A stretch of 64,000 nt of DNA from Hyphomicrobiales bacterium (lineage in GTDB: Bacteria > Pseudomonadota > Alphaproteobacteria > Rhizobiales > Rhizobiaceae), in contig UCIV01000007.1 of NCBI GenBank assembly GCA_900472575.1, positions 62,001 to 126,000 of the forward strand, given 5' to 3'. The notes beneath the pieces were generated by a model. The model made no database searches, was not told the DNA's origin, and saw only the letters and a list, made by a program, of their open reading frames with translations. The position numbers and the translations under genes were made by a program. Positions 17,533-26,312 of the stretch are shown here, piece by piece (position 1 is the first letter of the stretch; every line of letters starts with the position of its first letter).

Positions 17533-18366
17533 TTATTTCTCCGCGCCAGCGGTAAGGCCGCCGACCAAATAACGTTCAAGGAACAGGTAGATTGCGATGA
17601 TCGGCAGAGCGATGAACACCGATGCGGCGGCGATGTCGTTCCAGTAGGTGACATATTCGCCCTGCATCGTGGTGATGCCGAGATTGGCCGTCCAGTTGTC
17701 GGGCGAATTGACCAGGAATGTCCGCGCATAGGCGTAATCGGCCCAGCTGAGCACGAAGGCATAAAGTGCTGTGGCAGCCAGACCCGGGGTTGCGATCGGC
17801 AGGACGACACGCACCATGGCACCGATCGGCGAGCATCCATCAACCATGGCCGCCTGTTCAAGCTCTTTCGGGATCGTGTCGAAATATCCTTTCAGCATCC
17901 ATGTCGCGAAGGGAATGATCATGGTTGAATGTGCGAGCACCAGCGTCCAGAGGCTTCCGATCAGGCCGAAGCTTGAAAAGATCGAGAACAGGGGGATGAC
18001 CAGCAGCGTGGCGGGCAGCATCTTTGCGGTGAGGACGAAAAGCCCCATCGTTGCACCACCGCGCATCGAATAACGCGACAACGCATAACCGGCACTGACC
18101 GAAACCAGCATGGAAAGCGCCACGGAACCCACCGCCGCCAGCATCGAATTCCACAGCCAGAGCAGGATCGGCTTTGCCGCCCAGACGCGGGCGAATACAT
18201 CCCATTGCGGATTATCCGGCCAGAAAGTCGGTGGAAGACGGTAAAGTTCGTCGGTGGTGGACAGCGCCGTGACCAGCAGCCAGTAGACCGGGAAGAGGAT
18301 CATCACCAGCGTGAAGATCACGGTTGCATAAAGTGCGAGGCTTTGTGCCAGTGTGCGTCTCATCAA
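17533..18366 (-). CDS. Carbohydrate ABC transporter permease (MalG type)
   Basis: 277 residues, six hydrophobic segments, EAA loop seen as ELEQAAMVDGCSPIGAMVRVVLPIATPGL. Inner-membrane half of the sugar channel, next to the MalF-type partner (7-bp gap) and the ATPase. Confidence 0.95.
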   Translation of the reverse strand: MMRRTLAQSLALYATVIFTLVMILFPVYWLLVTALSTTDELYRLPPTFWPDNPQWDVFARVWAAKPILLWLWNSMLAAVGSVALSMLVSVSAGYALSRYSMRGGATMGLFVLTAKMLPATLLVIPLFSIFSSFGLIGSLWTLVLAHSTMIIPFATWMLKGYFDTIPKELEQAAMVDGCSPIGAMVRVVLPIATPGLAATALYAFVLSWADYAYARTFLVNSPDNWTANLGITTMQGEYVTYWNDIAAASVFIALPIIAIYLFLERYLVGGLTAGAEK

Positions 18367-18373
18367 GGCCTCC

Positions 18374-19300
18374 TCAATAGATAGATTTCGAACGTCGACC
18401 GAGCATCAGCACGCTGGCGATGATGCAGATGACCAGCGTCAGCACACCGACAGCGGCGGCACGGCCAAAATTGTGATACTGGAAGGCCTGATCGTAGGTC
18501 ATGATCGACAGTGTCTGCGTTGAACGAAGAGGGCCGCCGCCGGTCAGGACCTTGATGATGGAAAAGTCCCGGAACACCCAGAGCAGCGTGAGCACCAGCG
18601 TGACGCCCAGAACTGGCATCAGAAGCGGCATGGTGATCCAGCGGAACCGCTGAAAGGTATTTGCACCATCCACCTTGGCGGCGGCGTAATAATCGGACGG
18701 GATCGACTGCAGGCCCGCAAGGCACATGATCGAGACGAAGGGAAAACCCTTCCATACCATGGTGATCGCAACAGCCCAGAAAGCCGCTGTCGAACTACTG
18801 ACCCAAGGGATCATCTGGTCGGTGGAGCCAAGCTTTATCGCCAGCCAGCCGAACAGACCGAACGAGGTGTCGAACATCCAGGCAAAGATGACGACCGCGA
18901 TGATTTCCGGCACAGCCCAGGGCAGCGCCATGCCGAGCCGGGCAACCGTGCGGCCCTCGAAACGGTTGTTGACGAGAAGCGCCGTGCTCAAGCCAACCGC
19001 AACGCTACCGGCGGTCACGACGACCACAAGCTTGACCGTCACCCAGCAGGCCAGCCAGAATTCCTGCGACGAAAACAGCCACACATAGTTGCTCAATGAG
19101 AACGGCCGGCTGGCGCCGCCGAGCCTCGGGATTTTGACCTGTTGAAAGGACAGGTCGATCGCCAGGATCAGCGGCCAGACGATGATGGCAGCGACCATCA
19201 GCACCGCCGGGGCGATCAGGATATAGCCGAGAAGATGCTGCCGGCTGGGACGCGCAAGATCAAAGAACTTACGCCGCCCCGCCTGAACGGTGTCGGTCAT
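18374..19300 (-). CDS. Carbohydrate ABC transporter permease (MalF type)
   Basis: 308 residues, six main hydrophobic segments and an EAA loop (IPSDYYAAAKVDGANTFQRFRWITMPLL). Pairs with the downstream MalG-type permease. Follows the substrate-binding protein gene after 67 bp. Confidence 0.95.
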   Translation of the reverse strand: MTDTVQAGRRKFFDLARPSRQHLLGYILIAPAVLMVAAIIVWPLILAIDLSFQQVKIPRLGGASRPFSLSNYVWLFSSQEFWLACWVTVKLVVVVTAGSVAVGLSTALLVNNRFEGRTVARLGMALPWAVPEIIAVVIFAWMFDTSFGLFGWLAIKLGSTDQMIPWVSSSTAAFWAVAITMVWKGFPFVSIMCLAGLQSIPSDYYAAAKVDGANTFQRFRWITMPLLMPVLGVTLVLTLLWVFRDFSIIKVLTGGGPLRSTQTLSIMTYDQAFQYHNFGRAAAVGVLTLVICIIASVLMLGRRSKSIY

Positions 19301-19367
19301 GATGGTCTCCTACGAATGCTTTGAGTTGCCCATGGCCCGCTGGGCGAACCATGCCCCTGGTAACGGG

Positions 19368-20639
19368 TCAGCCTTTGATGCTTTCAGCCTTGGCCTGCAT
19401 CGTCTTGGCGACCTCGGCCGGATCGAGATCCTGGATAATCATCCGCTGACTCTCCTCCATGATCATCTTGCTGAACTCGTTGTAATAGAGCTCAAGGCCG
19501 ATCGGCACGCGGTCGATCCCCTTCTCGGATGCGGCCTTCATTGTCGCGAGCAGCACCGGGAAATGCGGAATGGTTTTCTCCACGCCGGAGACATCGGCCT
19601 TCGGGCTTGGCGGCGTGTTTCCGCCCATCGTCCCATAGCTGCGCTGGAATTCCGGTGTCATCGTCAGCTTGATGAAATCCCAGACAAGCTGCTTCTGGTC
19701 GTCGGGGATATCGGACGGCATGGCCAGCACATTCGACGATCCACCAAGAGGCGGCGTCAGCGGCGGCGCGACGTAGACTATATCGCTCTTGGCCGAACCC
19801 TTTTCAGTTGTGCCGTAAAGCCATGGTCCGTCCAGGCGCATGGCCATCTTGCCATCGGCAAACAGCTTGCGCACATCACTGGCGCTCATGTCGACCGGAC
19901 TGATGCCACTCTTCATCACGGTCTTCCAGCGCGTCAGCCCCTCGACCATTTCAGGCGTATCGATTGTGATATTGCCTTCCTTGTCGGTCCAATAGGCGCC
20001 CGCGTCGATGATGTAGTTCAGCATCTCGGTCAGATACTGGCCCGGACCACCTTTCGTCTCATGTCCCGTGCCGAACTGGTCGATGATACCGTCGCCGTTA
20101 AGATCCTTGGTCGTCGCCTTTGCCGCGGCCAGGAATTCGTCATAGGTCTTCGGCACGGCAATGCCGGCTTCATCCAGGATCTTCTTGTTATAGGCCATGA
20201 CGAAACCGAAATAGTTCGTCATGATGCAGACGGTTTCGCCGTTCCATTCGCACGTCTTCTGGCCGGCCCAGCCGGTCATGTCGATACCGTCCTTCTTCAG
20301 CCAGGGATCGAGCGGTTCCAGCCAGCCGCTGTCCGCGAACATCTGGAATTCGAAGGATGCGAGATGCACGATTTGCGGAGGCTGGTTGGCGGCAAACAGC
20401 GTGGTCATCGTATCTGCATAGGAACTTCGCTCAGCCTTGGTGAACTCTATCTTCACGCCCGGATGCTGCTTCTCGAACTCGGCGATGGCCGAATGCCACC
20501 AATCACCGGTTCCGGCGTCGTCGGTCTGCCAGGAAATGAATTTCAATACCGTGTCGGCCATGGCCGGTGTAAAGCCGCCCATCGTCATCAAAGCTGCAGT
20601 CGCGGCGCCGAGCGCCAGTCTTTTCACTCTCTTGTTCAT
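19368..20639 (-). CDS. Extracellular sugar-binding protein of the ABC importer
   Basis: 423 residues. Sec signal peptide with a positive start (MNKRVKRLALGAATAALMTMGG) cleaved near PAMA-D. The mature chain is a family-1 solute-binding protein (ISWQTDDAG..., DGIIDQFGTGHETKGGPGQY, FADGKMAMRLDGPW). The start at 20639 is preceded by GGAGGAGGAAG; an ATG at 20654 lies inside that site. Delivers the substrate in the periplasm. Nearby enzymes suggest a sugar acid or aldose. Confidence 0.93.
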   Translation of the reverse strand: MNKRVKRLALGAATAALMTMGGFTPAMADTVLKFISWQTDDAGTGDWWHSAIAEFEKQHPGVKIEFTKAERSSYADTMTTLFAANQPPQIVHLASFEFQMFADSGWLEPLDPWLKKDGIDMTGWAGQKTCEWNGETVCIMTNYFGFVMAYNKKILDEAGIAVPKTYDEFLAAAKATTKDLNGDGIIDQFGTGHETKGGPGQYLTEMLNYIIDAGAYWTDKEGNITIDTPEMVEGLTRWKTVMKSGISPVDMSASDVRKLFADGKMAMRLDGPWLYGTTEKGSAKSDIVYVAPPLTPPLGGSSNVLAMPSDIPDDQKQLVWDFIKLTMTPEFQRSYGTMGGNTPPSPKADVSGVEKTIPHFPVLLATMKAASEKGIDRVPIGLELYYNEFSKMIMEESQRMIIQDLDPAEVAKTMQAKAESIKG

Positions 20640-20663
20640 GGCTTCCTCCTCCAAAGAACCAAT

Positions 20664-21830
20664 TCAGATACGTTCAAGCAGACCGAGCGCCACCTCCGAT
20701 GGCTTCACCCCAAGTCCAGGCCCGGATGGCAGATGATAGAGACCTTCGCGGCAATCCATGTCACCGGAGAGAAGACGACGGTTTGGCTCGAAGATCGAAT
20801 GCTGGAATTCGTGCCCCTTGAGCGTCGGCAGTGTCGATGACGCCTGCAGGCTCGCGGCCAGAAATATACCGGCGCCGACCGTGGCATGCGGGATTACGTC
20901 GATACCGTGATCAGTGGCAAGTTCACCAATGCGGATGAAATTGGTAATGCCCTTGTGGCCCATCTCTGGCTGCACGATAGCGATGCGGCAACGCTCGATA
21001 CGGGCGCGCATATCCCAATGGGTACGCCATTCCTCGCCGACCGCGATCGGAATATCCGTACCCCTCGAGACTTTTTCCAGGCCGGCAATATCCTCGGTCC
21101 AGACCGGTGCTTCGGCAAACCACGGATCGAACGGCGCCATCTCGGCAATCAGTTCAAGCGCCCGTTCCGGCGTCTGGTTCCAATGCATATCCGCAGCAAT
21201 CTTCGCCGCGGGTCCGAGAACCTTGCGCAGGTTCTCCATTTCCGCAGCCGGGCCGTCATCCGCCACAGGCGTTGCGAATTTGAAGGCATCGAACCCCCGA
21301 TCCTGCCAGTATCTTGCCAGCTCGCCGCGGGCCTGGAGCGTCTTCTCCGGCAGACCGGAGACATAGGCAGGAAAGCTTTCGACGCCCCCGCCGAGCAGAT
21401 CACGAACCGATTTTCCCGCTTCCTGACCCGCAATGTCCCACAGCGCGATATCGAGGGCTGCCAGTGCATCAACGTAGAAGCCACCGGTATAACCGCGTAC
21501 CCGCATCATGTCGTAGAGATCGTCGTAGATCGCGGACGGGTCCGACGCGTCACGACCGATAACGAAGCCGGCAAGAAGATCGTTGATCAGAGCGGCAACG
21601 GCACCGGGCGCGACGATACCGTAGGTTTCACCCCATCCAACCGTACCGGCCCGCGTCGTCATGCGGACGAGAACGCTGCGGTCGAAGGTGGGATAGACCG
21701 TGCGGTTACCCTTGCGGACGATATAACCGTTCGGGTTAACTACCTCACCTGCCCGCAATGCGCCGAGATAGGGCACCTTGCGCGGCTGGGTGAGAGTAAA
21801 AACCTCGATGGTTTCGACGGGGCTGTTCAT
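20664..21830 (-). CDS. Mandelate racemase/muconate-lactonising-type sugar-acid dehydratase
   Basis: 388 residues of the enolase superfamily. Capping N-terminal domain, then a barrel with metal ligands visible in order: Asp in AADMHW, Glu in FAEAP, Glu in VGEEW, and a general-base His in PHATVGAG. Enzymes of this class remove water from aldonates or aldarates to give 2-keto-3-deoxy acids, which fits the downstream aldolase and kinase. Overlaps the aldolase gene by 4 bp. Confidence 0.88.
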   Translation of the reverse strand: MNSPVETIEVFTLTQPRKVPYLGALRAGEVVNPNGYIVRKGNRTVYPTFDRSVLVRMTTRAGTVGWGETYGIVAPGAVAALINDLLAGFVIGRDASDPSAIYDDLYDMMRVRGYTGGFYVDALAALDIALWDIAGQEAGKSVRDLLGGGVESFPAYVSGLPEKTLQARGELARYWQDRGFDAFKFATPVADDGPAAEMENLRKVLGPAAKIAADMHWNQTPERALELIAEMAPFDPWFAEAPVWTEDIAGLEKVSRGTDIPIAVGEEWRTHWDMRARIERCRIAIVQPEMGHKGITNFIRIGELATDHGIDVIPHATVGAGIFLAASLQASSTLPTLKGHEFQHSIFEPNRRLLSGDMDCREGLYHLPSGPGLGVKPSEVALGLLERI

Positions 21831-22735
21831 GCAGCCTCCGGAGCCAGAACGCCGAGTTCAACCAGGTTTGCATCAATGTCCGCAATGGCCGCGGCGTCGA
21901 GTTCCGGTGTAGGAGCGCGCACACCGACGCCCTCGATCACGCCTCGACGCGCCAGCACATACTTGGTCAGCCGCATGCGATAGACTGCCTGAAGAACAAG
22001 TAGCGGCAGGGTGAGCACATAAATCCGTCGGGCCTCATCGCGTCTGCCGGCGCTGAGCGCCCGGTCAATCGCCACATGTTCGCCGGCAATCTCCAAGGCC
22101 GGCATGGCCGCAGTCGCGCCGCGTGCATATTCGTCGAGAATATAACGCGCGCCACCGCCACCGATGACGCCCTTCAGGCTTTCCGGCGCATGGGCGATGA
22201 TGTGGCTGATCGCCGGCCCTGCCGGTAGCGTCTCTTCCTTCACGTAGGAAACATGTGGCAAGGCATGGATGATCTCGACGATCGCCTGCGGCGACAGATC
22301 TGAACCGCGAGGGGCCGGCGCATTCTGGAGGATGACCTCCACGTCCGGCAGCGCCTCGACCACCTTGCCAAGAAATTCGATAAGGGCCGCTGCATCGGTG
22401 CCTACCGACTTCGGTGGCTGTACCATCAGATGGCGAATACCGAGGCCTGCCGCGATCCGGCCATGCTCCACCACGTCGCGCCAATCAGCGGCGCTTGCGC
22501 CGGCAACCACGGGTACCCGGCCCGCCACGCTGGCAACGACGATCTTCAAAAGTCCCGCACGTTCTTCTGTGGTGAGATTTTCCACCTCGCTGGCGAAACC
22601 GGGAAACACGACACCGTCCACACCCTGATCGAGGGCGAACTGCACCAGCCGCGACATCCCCGCCTCATCAACATCGCCATTCGCCAAAAAGGGCGTTGGC
22701 AGGACAGGCAAGATGCCCTTCAGACCAGTTGCCAT
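21827..22735 (-). CDS. DHDPS/NAL-family aldolase or dehydratase
   Basis: 302 residues. The start at 22735 (MATGLKG) has a GGGAGGTGAAG site; the longer open frame upstream is not supported. TIM barrel with Schiff-base Lys in SYVKEETLP. The usual GTTGE/G loop is replaced by GFASEVENL. Family members cleave or dehydrate 2-keto-3-deoxy sugar acids. First gene of the minus-strand operon, divergent from the kinase. Confidence 0.88.
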   Translation of the reverse strand: MATGLKGILPVLPTPFLANGDVDEAGMSRLVQFALDQGVDGVVFPGFASEVENLTTEERAGLLKIVVASVAGRVPVVAGASAADWRDVVEHGRIAAGLGIRHLMVQPPKSVGTDAAALIEFLGKVVEALPDVEVILQNAPAPRGSDLSPQAIVEIIHALPHVSYVKEETLPAGPAISHIIAHAPESLKGVIGGGGARYILDEYARGATAAMPALEIAGEHVAIDRALSAGRRDEARRIYVLTLPLLVLQAVYRMRLTKYVLARRGVIEGVGVRAPTPELDAAAIADIDANLVELGVLAPEAA

Positions 22736-22852
22736 CTCTTCACCTCCCAATGAAGTATCATAATGTGACACCATGAATTCACTAATTGACACTACATATG
22801 CTTGCGCCCTATGACAAGCCCCCAGATGAAATGAGCGGAGGAGGCTCACGAC
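22736..22852. promoter_or_regulatory. Divergent promoter region of the sugar-acid locus
   Basis: 117 bp between the aldolase gene (minus) and the kinase gene (plus). A/T-rich core with a short imperfect inverted repeat (GTGACACCATGAATTCAC). Plausible operator for the IclR domain of the fusion protein; no experimental support. Confidence 0.4.
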
Positions 22853-23764
22853 ATGGCAGCAGAAACAGCGGCAATCGTCGTCGAGTGGGGAACCACTTCC
22901 TTTCGAGCAACGCTGATCGATGACGACGGCAACGAAACGGAGAACATCGAGACGCCCCAAGGTATCTCGAAGCTCAGCAAGGGCGACCATGAAGCGGTCC
23001 TGATGACGGCGCTTGCTCCATGGCTGTCGACTCACGGAGCCTTGCCCATTGCCGCACTCGGGATGATCACCAGCCGCAACGGCTGGATCGAAGTTCCCTA
23101 CGTGCCCTGCCCTGCAGGCCCGGCTGAGCTTGCTGCAGGCAGCTTGCGGAAATCCTTGCCGAACGGATCTGATCTGGTGTTTCTGCCGGGCCTGACGGAT
23201 CCCTCACGCAGGCCCTTCCCCGACGTCATGCGCGGTGAGGAAATTCAGGTTGCCGGACACGGGCTGGCTGACGACGCAACTATCATCATCCCCGGGACCC
23301 ACAGCAAGTGGACCAAGGTAAAAGCCGGCCGTATAGACAGCTTTCAAACCTTTGTGACCGGCGAGATCTTTGCGCTACTCTTGAACAATTCCTTCATCGC
23401 CCGCGGTGCAACGCAGCCACCGGTGGATGATCCGGAAGCCTATCTCCGGGGGCTTGAAGAGGCGAAGAGCTCTGCGGCGATGCTCTCCCTGCTGTTTTCG
23501 GCGCGGACCGGCGGACTGGTGGGAAGGCTTACGGCGGATCAATTGCGGTCCTATGTCCACGGCATGGTAATTGGCCAAGAGTTCAGGCAGGCGCGCGAGG
23601 CTGGCTGGTATTCGGAAGGTGACGAGGCCACCATTGTTGGGAATGACGGTCTCAACTACCTTTATGTGATCGCCGCGACTGTATTCGACCTCAAGATTAC
23701 CCTGGGTGCCGACGACGTCCTGAACCGTGGCGCGCTCGATGTAATGCGTCGCTCGCTTTCATAG
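22853..23764 (+). CDS. dgoK: 2-dehydro-3-deoxygalactonokinase
   Basis: 303 residues, the usual DgoK length. Characteristic VEWGTTSFRATL start (phosphate-binding loop), MITSRNGWIEVPYVPCPA, VMRGEEIQV, IIPGTHSKW and FVTGEIFALL. Phosphorylates 2-keto-3-deoxygalactonate, or a close 2-keto-3-deoxy acid, to the 6-phosphate in the cytoplasm, so an aldolase can yield pyruvate and glyceraldehyde-3-phosphate. Strong GGAGGAGG site. Divergent from the main operon but clearly part of the pathway. Confidence 0.9.
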   Translation: MAAETAAIVVEWGTTSFRATLIDDDGNETENIETPQGISKLSKGDHEAVLMTALAPWLSTHGALPIAALGMITSRNGWIEVPYVPCPAGPAELAAGSLRKSLPNGSDLVFLPGLTDPSRRPFPDVMRGEEIQVAGHGLADDATIIIPGTHSKWTKVKAGRIDSFQTFVTGEIFALLLNNSFIARGATQPPVDDPEAYLRGLEEAKSSAAMLSLLFSARTGGLVGRLTADQLRSYVHGMVIGQEFRQAREAGWYSEGDEATIVGNDGLNYLYVIAATVFDLKITLGADDVLNRGALDVMRRSLS

Positions 23765-23828
23765 ACGCGATGCAGCAAGGCGGCAGCTCGCCGGTGAAAA
23801 GCTTATAACCAAATGTCCGAGGGTAAAT

Positions 23829-24482
23829 ATGTACGATTTTCCAGTCAGTATCGGCACAGGTCGACACGAAAACGATATCATCACGGTGCTGACGCGACTT
23901 GAGCGCGTCGGCCTTCCTGCCAATCCGATCGCCTTTTATGGCTCGTCTTCCTTCCGTATCTGGAGTTCCATCACAGAAGATCTAGGCTCGCTGGACGTCG
24001 TTAACCTGGGTTTCGGAGGAGGTACATTTCTTTCAGGCATCCACTACATGGATCAGCTTTTGACGCCGCTGAGACCAAGCAGGATAGCGCTCTATTTTGG
24101 TGAAAACGATATCGCCAGTGATGGCCTCACCGCCCATACGACGCTTGGCCATCTGAAGGATCTTAGAGAGCGGATTTCGCGCGTCATTCCGCAGTCGGAG
24201 GTTTTTGTTTTATCGATCAAGCACAGCCCGGCACGCTGGATTTATCGGCACGAGTTCGATTTGTTCAACCGGCTGGCAAGCGACTGGTGCGGCGGCCGGG
24301 ATGACACCTTGTGGATTGAGCTCGGTACCGGCCTGATCGGCGAGAACGGCTTGCCGATGTTCCGATACTATCTGCCCGATCTGGTCCACATGAATGCGGC
24401 GGGTTATGCGGTTTGGTCAGCATCGCTTAAGAAAGTATTGCGGCTCTTAACCCCGTCCATGCCCGCTTCGACCACGCCCTGA
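23829..24482 (+). CDS. SGNH/GDSL-family hydrolase
   Basis: 217 residues. Block I is FYGSSSFRIW (catalytic Ser), block II GFGGGT, block III GEND, and block V D-x-V-H-MN (Asp/His) near the C-terminus. No signal peptide, so cytoplasmic. Likely an esterase that removes acyl groups from sugars or related compounds. Follows dgoK by 64 bp and may be co-transcribed. Confidence 0.85.
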   Translation: MYDFPVSIGTGRHENDIITVLTRLERVGLPANPIAFYGSSSFRIWSSITEDLGSLDVVNLGFGGGTFLSGIHYMDQLLTPLRPSRIALYFGENDIASDGLTAHTTLGHLKDLRERISRVIPQSEVFVLSIKHSPARWIYRHEFDLFNRLASDWCGGRDDTLWIELGTGLIGENGLPMFRYYLPDLVHMNAAGYAVWSASLKKVLRLLTPSMPASTTP

Positions 24483-24611
24483 TTCAACAAGATTGGCGGT
24501 CACCAGTTTCGAGGCGACATGTGCCGCAAAATCGGTGGTCGTGTTCGCGGCCTGCGCAGCCTCTGCCGTTTTCATACGTACCATCCTTCATACGATGAGA
24601 TCCGGGCATCC

Positions 24612-24740
24612 TCGGCGCTATGTGGCAAAAGCGAAAGACCGTCATCATTACGGCGATATCATACACGAGGCACGGCGTTCCCTCGTTGACTATCTTGGCG
24701 TAACTATCGCTGCCTCCTTTCACGAGACGGTTATCGGCTT
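24612..24740 (+). pseudogene. Fragment of an MmgE/PrpD-type protein N-terminus
   Basis: The plus-strand frame reads ...RYVAKAKDRHHYGDIIHEARRSL followed by VDYLGVTIAAS. This resembles the conserved start of MmgE/PrpD dehydratases, but the match ends where the oppF-like gene's 3' end begins. No start or remaining domain. Identification is tentative. Confidence 0.35.
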
Positions 24741-25555
24741 CGCCGATCTTCGAAAACCGGCGTGGCCGCAATCAGTGCCCGTGTGTATGCATCCTGCGGA
24801 TTCGTAAACAGTCGTTGCGGGACATCGATTTCAACGATCCTGCCAGCTTTCATCACTGCGCCCCTGTCGCTGATATGGCGCACGACGCTGAGGTCATGGG
24901 CGATGAACAGGTATGTCAGGCCACGCTTTTCCTGCAGGTCAACAAGCAGGTTGATGATCTGCGCCTGCACGGAAACGTCCAGCGCCGAGATCGCCTCGTC
25001 GCTAACAATGAATTCCGGTTCGCAGGCAATCGGCCGGCCGATCGCCGCCCATTGGGCTTGGCCGCCCGACAATTCGTACGGATAACGGTTTTCGAATAAC
25101 GGGCCTAATCCCACGTCCGACAGGATTGCATGGACGCGGTCGCGAACTGTTTCCCGTGTCGCAAGGCCATGATGCAGCAGCGGAAGCGCGATGGCGGAGC
25201 CGACCGTTGCGCGCGGATTGAGCGTCGAGAACGGGTCTTGGAAAACGATCTGCAGGTGACGCCGCATGGCCCGGTTCTCTGCTGCAGTGTTCTTGATGAT
25301 ATCCTTGCCGCGATACCAGACGGAGCCGGAGGTCGGGTGCGTTAATTGCAGGAGGCTCATGCCGAGCGTCGATCTTCCCGAACCGGACTCGCCGACGATC
25401 GATAGCGTCTCGCCGGGAAAGACGTCGAAACTTACATCCTGCAGCGCATGCACCTGTGATCGCAACTGCCCGAATTGCCCTCCTTTAACGTCGAAGGTAC
25501 GGGTCAGGTTGCGCACTGAAACGAGAGCTTCGGTCGTTCCCTGCAAGTCTGTCAT
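24731..25555 (-). CDS. oppF: Orphan oligopeptide ABC ATPase (OppF/DppF type), probably non-functional
   Basis: 274 residues. The start at 25555 (MTDLQGT) replaces a longer frame that belongs to the oppD tail. Walker A is altered to GESGSGRST, with Arg in place of the invariant Lys. The signature LSGGQ is kept, but the following QRQRVAIARAL is changed to QAQWAAIGRPI, and Walker B is degraded to FIVSDEAIS. The C-terminal oligopeptide extension is shortened. No permease or binding-protein genes are adjacent. Looks like a decaying component of a lost importer. Confidence 0.75.
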   Translation of the reverse strand: MTDLQGTTEALVSVRNLTRTFDVKGGQFGQLRSQVHALQDVSFDVFPGETLSIVGESGSGRSTLGMSLLQLTHPTSGSVWYRGKDIIKNTAAENRAMRRHLQIVFQDPFSTLNPRATVGSAIALPLLHHGLATRETVRDRVHAILSDVGLGPLFENRYPYELSGGQAQWAAIGRPIACEPEFIVSDEAISALDVSVQAQIINLLVDLQEKRGLTYLFIAHDLSVVRHISDRGAVMKAGRIVEIDVPQRLFTNPQDAYTRALIAATPVFEDRRSR

Positions 25556-25721
25556 CCAACAGCCTTGTTTCGTCCTGCACCACGAAACAGGCCGCGCCGC
25601 GTTCTCCGTCAATTGGCAAAAGAGCTGGCGGTTCGACCAGACATCGCGCTTCGCGCCGGTCGCAACGTGGTGCAAACACGCAGCCGGCCGTCCCTACTGG
25701 AGTGGAAGCTGCCTCTAGCGG
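25485..25721 (-). pseudogene. oppD: C-terminal remnant of oppD/dppD
   Basis: Minus-strand frame with GCVFAPRCDRREARCLVEPPAL, the cysteine-rich tail of OppD/DppD ATPases, preceded by an in-frame TAG at 25722-25724. Only the last ~60 residues remain, directly upstream of and overlapping the oppF-like gene, as expected for a deleted opp operon. Confidence 0.65.
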
Positions 25722-25787
25722 CTATATCTCAGCGCATCTCATGGCGCATCCGCATGTTACCAATATGTATGGAAGATGAGGAAGAAC

Positions 25788-25898
25788 ATGAGTACAGGTG
25801 GTAAAGCTCGATCAAGGATGTATGTGTTCGTCAGTATAATCTTCGTTATCGGGCTCTTGCTCGCTGGTTACTACGTATTCGGCTCCCGGAGAGACTGA
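25788..25898 (+). CDS. Small single-helix membrane protein (36 aa)
   Basis: 36 codons, too short for routine gene calling. A basic N-terminus (STGGKARSRM) is followed by one hydrophobic helix (YVFVSIIFVIGLLLAGYYVFG) and a charged SRRD end. A GAGGAAG site sits 5 bases before the ATG. Lies at the left border of the stress island. Function unknown. Confidence 0.5.
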   Translation: MSTGGKARSRMYVFVSIIFVIGLLLAGYYVFGSRRD

Positions 25899-25994
25899 AA
25901 CCGCCCCGGCATCGGAGGTGGTGACCCCAAAGTCGTGACACTTATCGCGCGTTCGGCAACGCTGCACCACTCAGATGAACGGTGAAACAAGACT

Positions 25995-26019
25995 GGAACG
26001 TTCACCACTTTCCATGGTT
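25995..26019 (+). promoter_or_regulatory. EcfG/RpoE2-type promoter
   Basis: GGAAC, 18-base spacer, TT (GGAAC-N16-GGTT), 23 bp before the DUF6894 start. Matches the general-stress sigma factor consensus of Rhizobiales (GGAAC-N18/19-TT). Confidence 0.6.
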
Positions 26020-26042
26020 AAGACAGCCGCGAAGGAGGTTTC

Positions 26043-26279
26043 ATGCAGAAATATTTCTTTCATATCAGGCAGGATGGCGTTCTCACCGAGGATCCGGACG
26101 GCTCGGAATTCACGACGTTAGATGAAGCCCATGATTACGCCGTTAGTTCGGCCCGAGAGATTCTTGCAAACAAGGTCAAAAATGGGAAGATCATCGATGG
26201 TGACTCTCTTGAGGTCGTCAGACCAGATGGATCGGTAGCGCTGACTGTCCCGCTCAAGTCCGCGCTCAAATTCTATTAG
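26043..26279 (+). CDS. DUF6894 family small protein
   Basis: 78 residues. Starts MQKYFFHIRQDG and contains DPDGSEFTTLDEAHDYAVSSAREILA, the pattern of the rhizobial DUF6894 family. Soluble, acidic, no known activity. GAAGGAGG site just before the ATG, and an EcfG-type promoter immediately upstream, so probably induced in the general stress response. Confidence 0.8.
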   Translation: MQKYFFHIRQDGVLTEDPDGSEFTTLDEAHDYAVSSAREILANKVKNGKIIDGDSLEVVRPDGSVALTVPLKSALKFY

Positions 26280-26312
26280 TCAAAATGCCGAAGAATTCGA
26301 CGCGGTTCGCTG

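Noticed and set aside
19290-20840. 516-codon plus-strand open frame opposite the binding-protein gene
   Set aside because: Lies over a well-supported ABC binding protein and shows no family pattern; a GC-rich shadow frame.
24454-24577. Short minus-strand frame MKTAEAAQAANTTTDF...
   Set aside because: Could be a leader of a lost dehydrogenase or MmgE gene, but the similarity is too weak to call.
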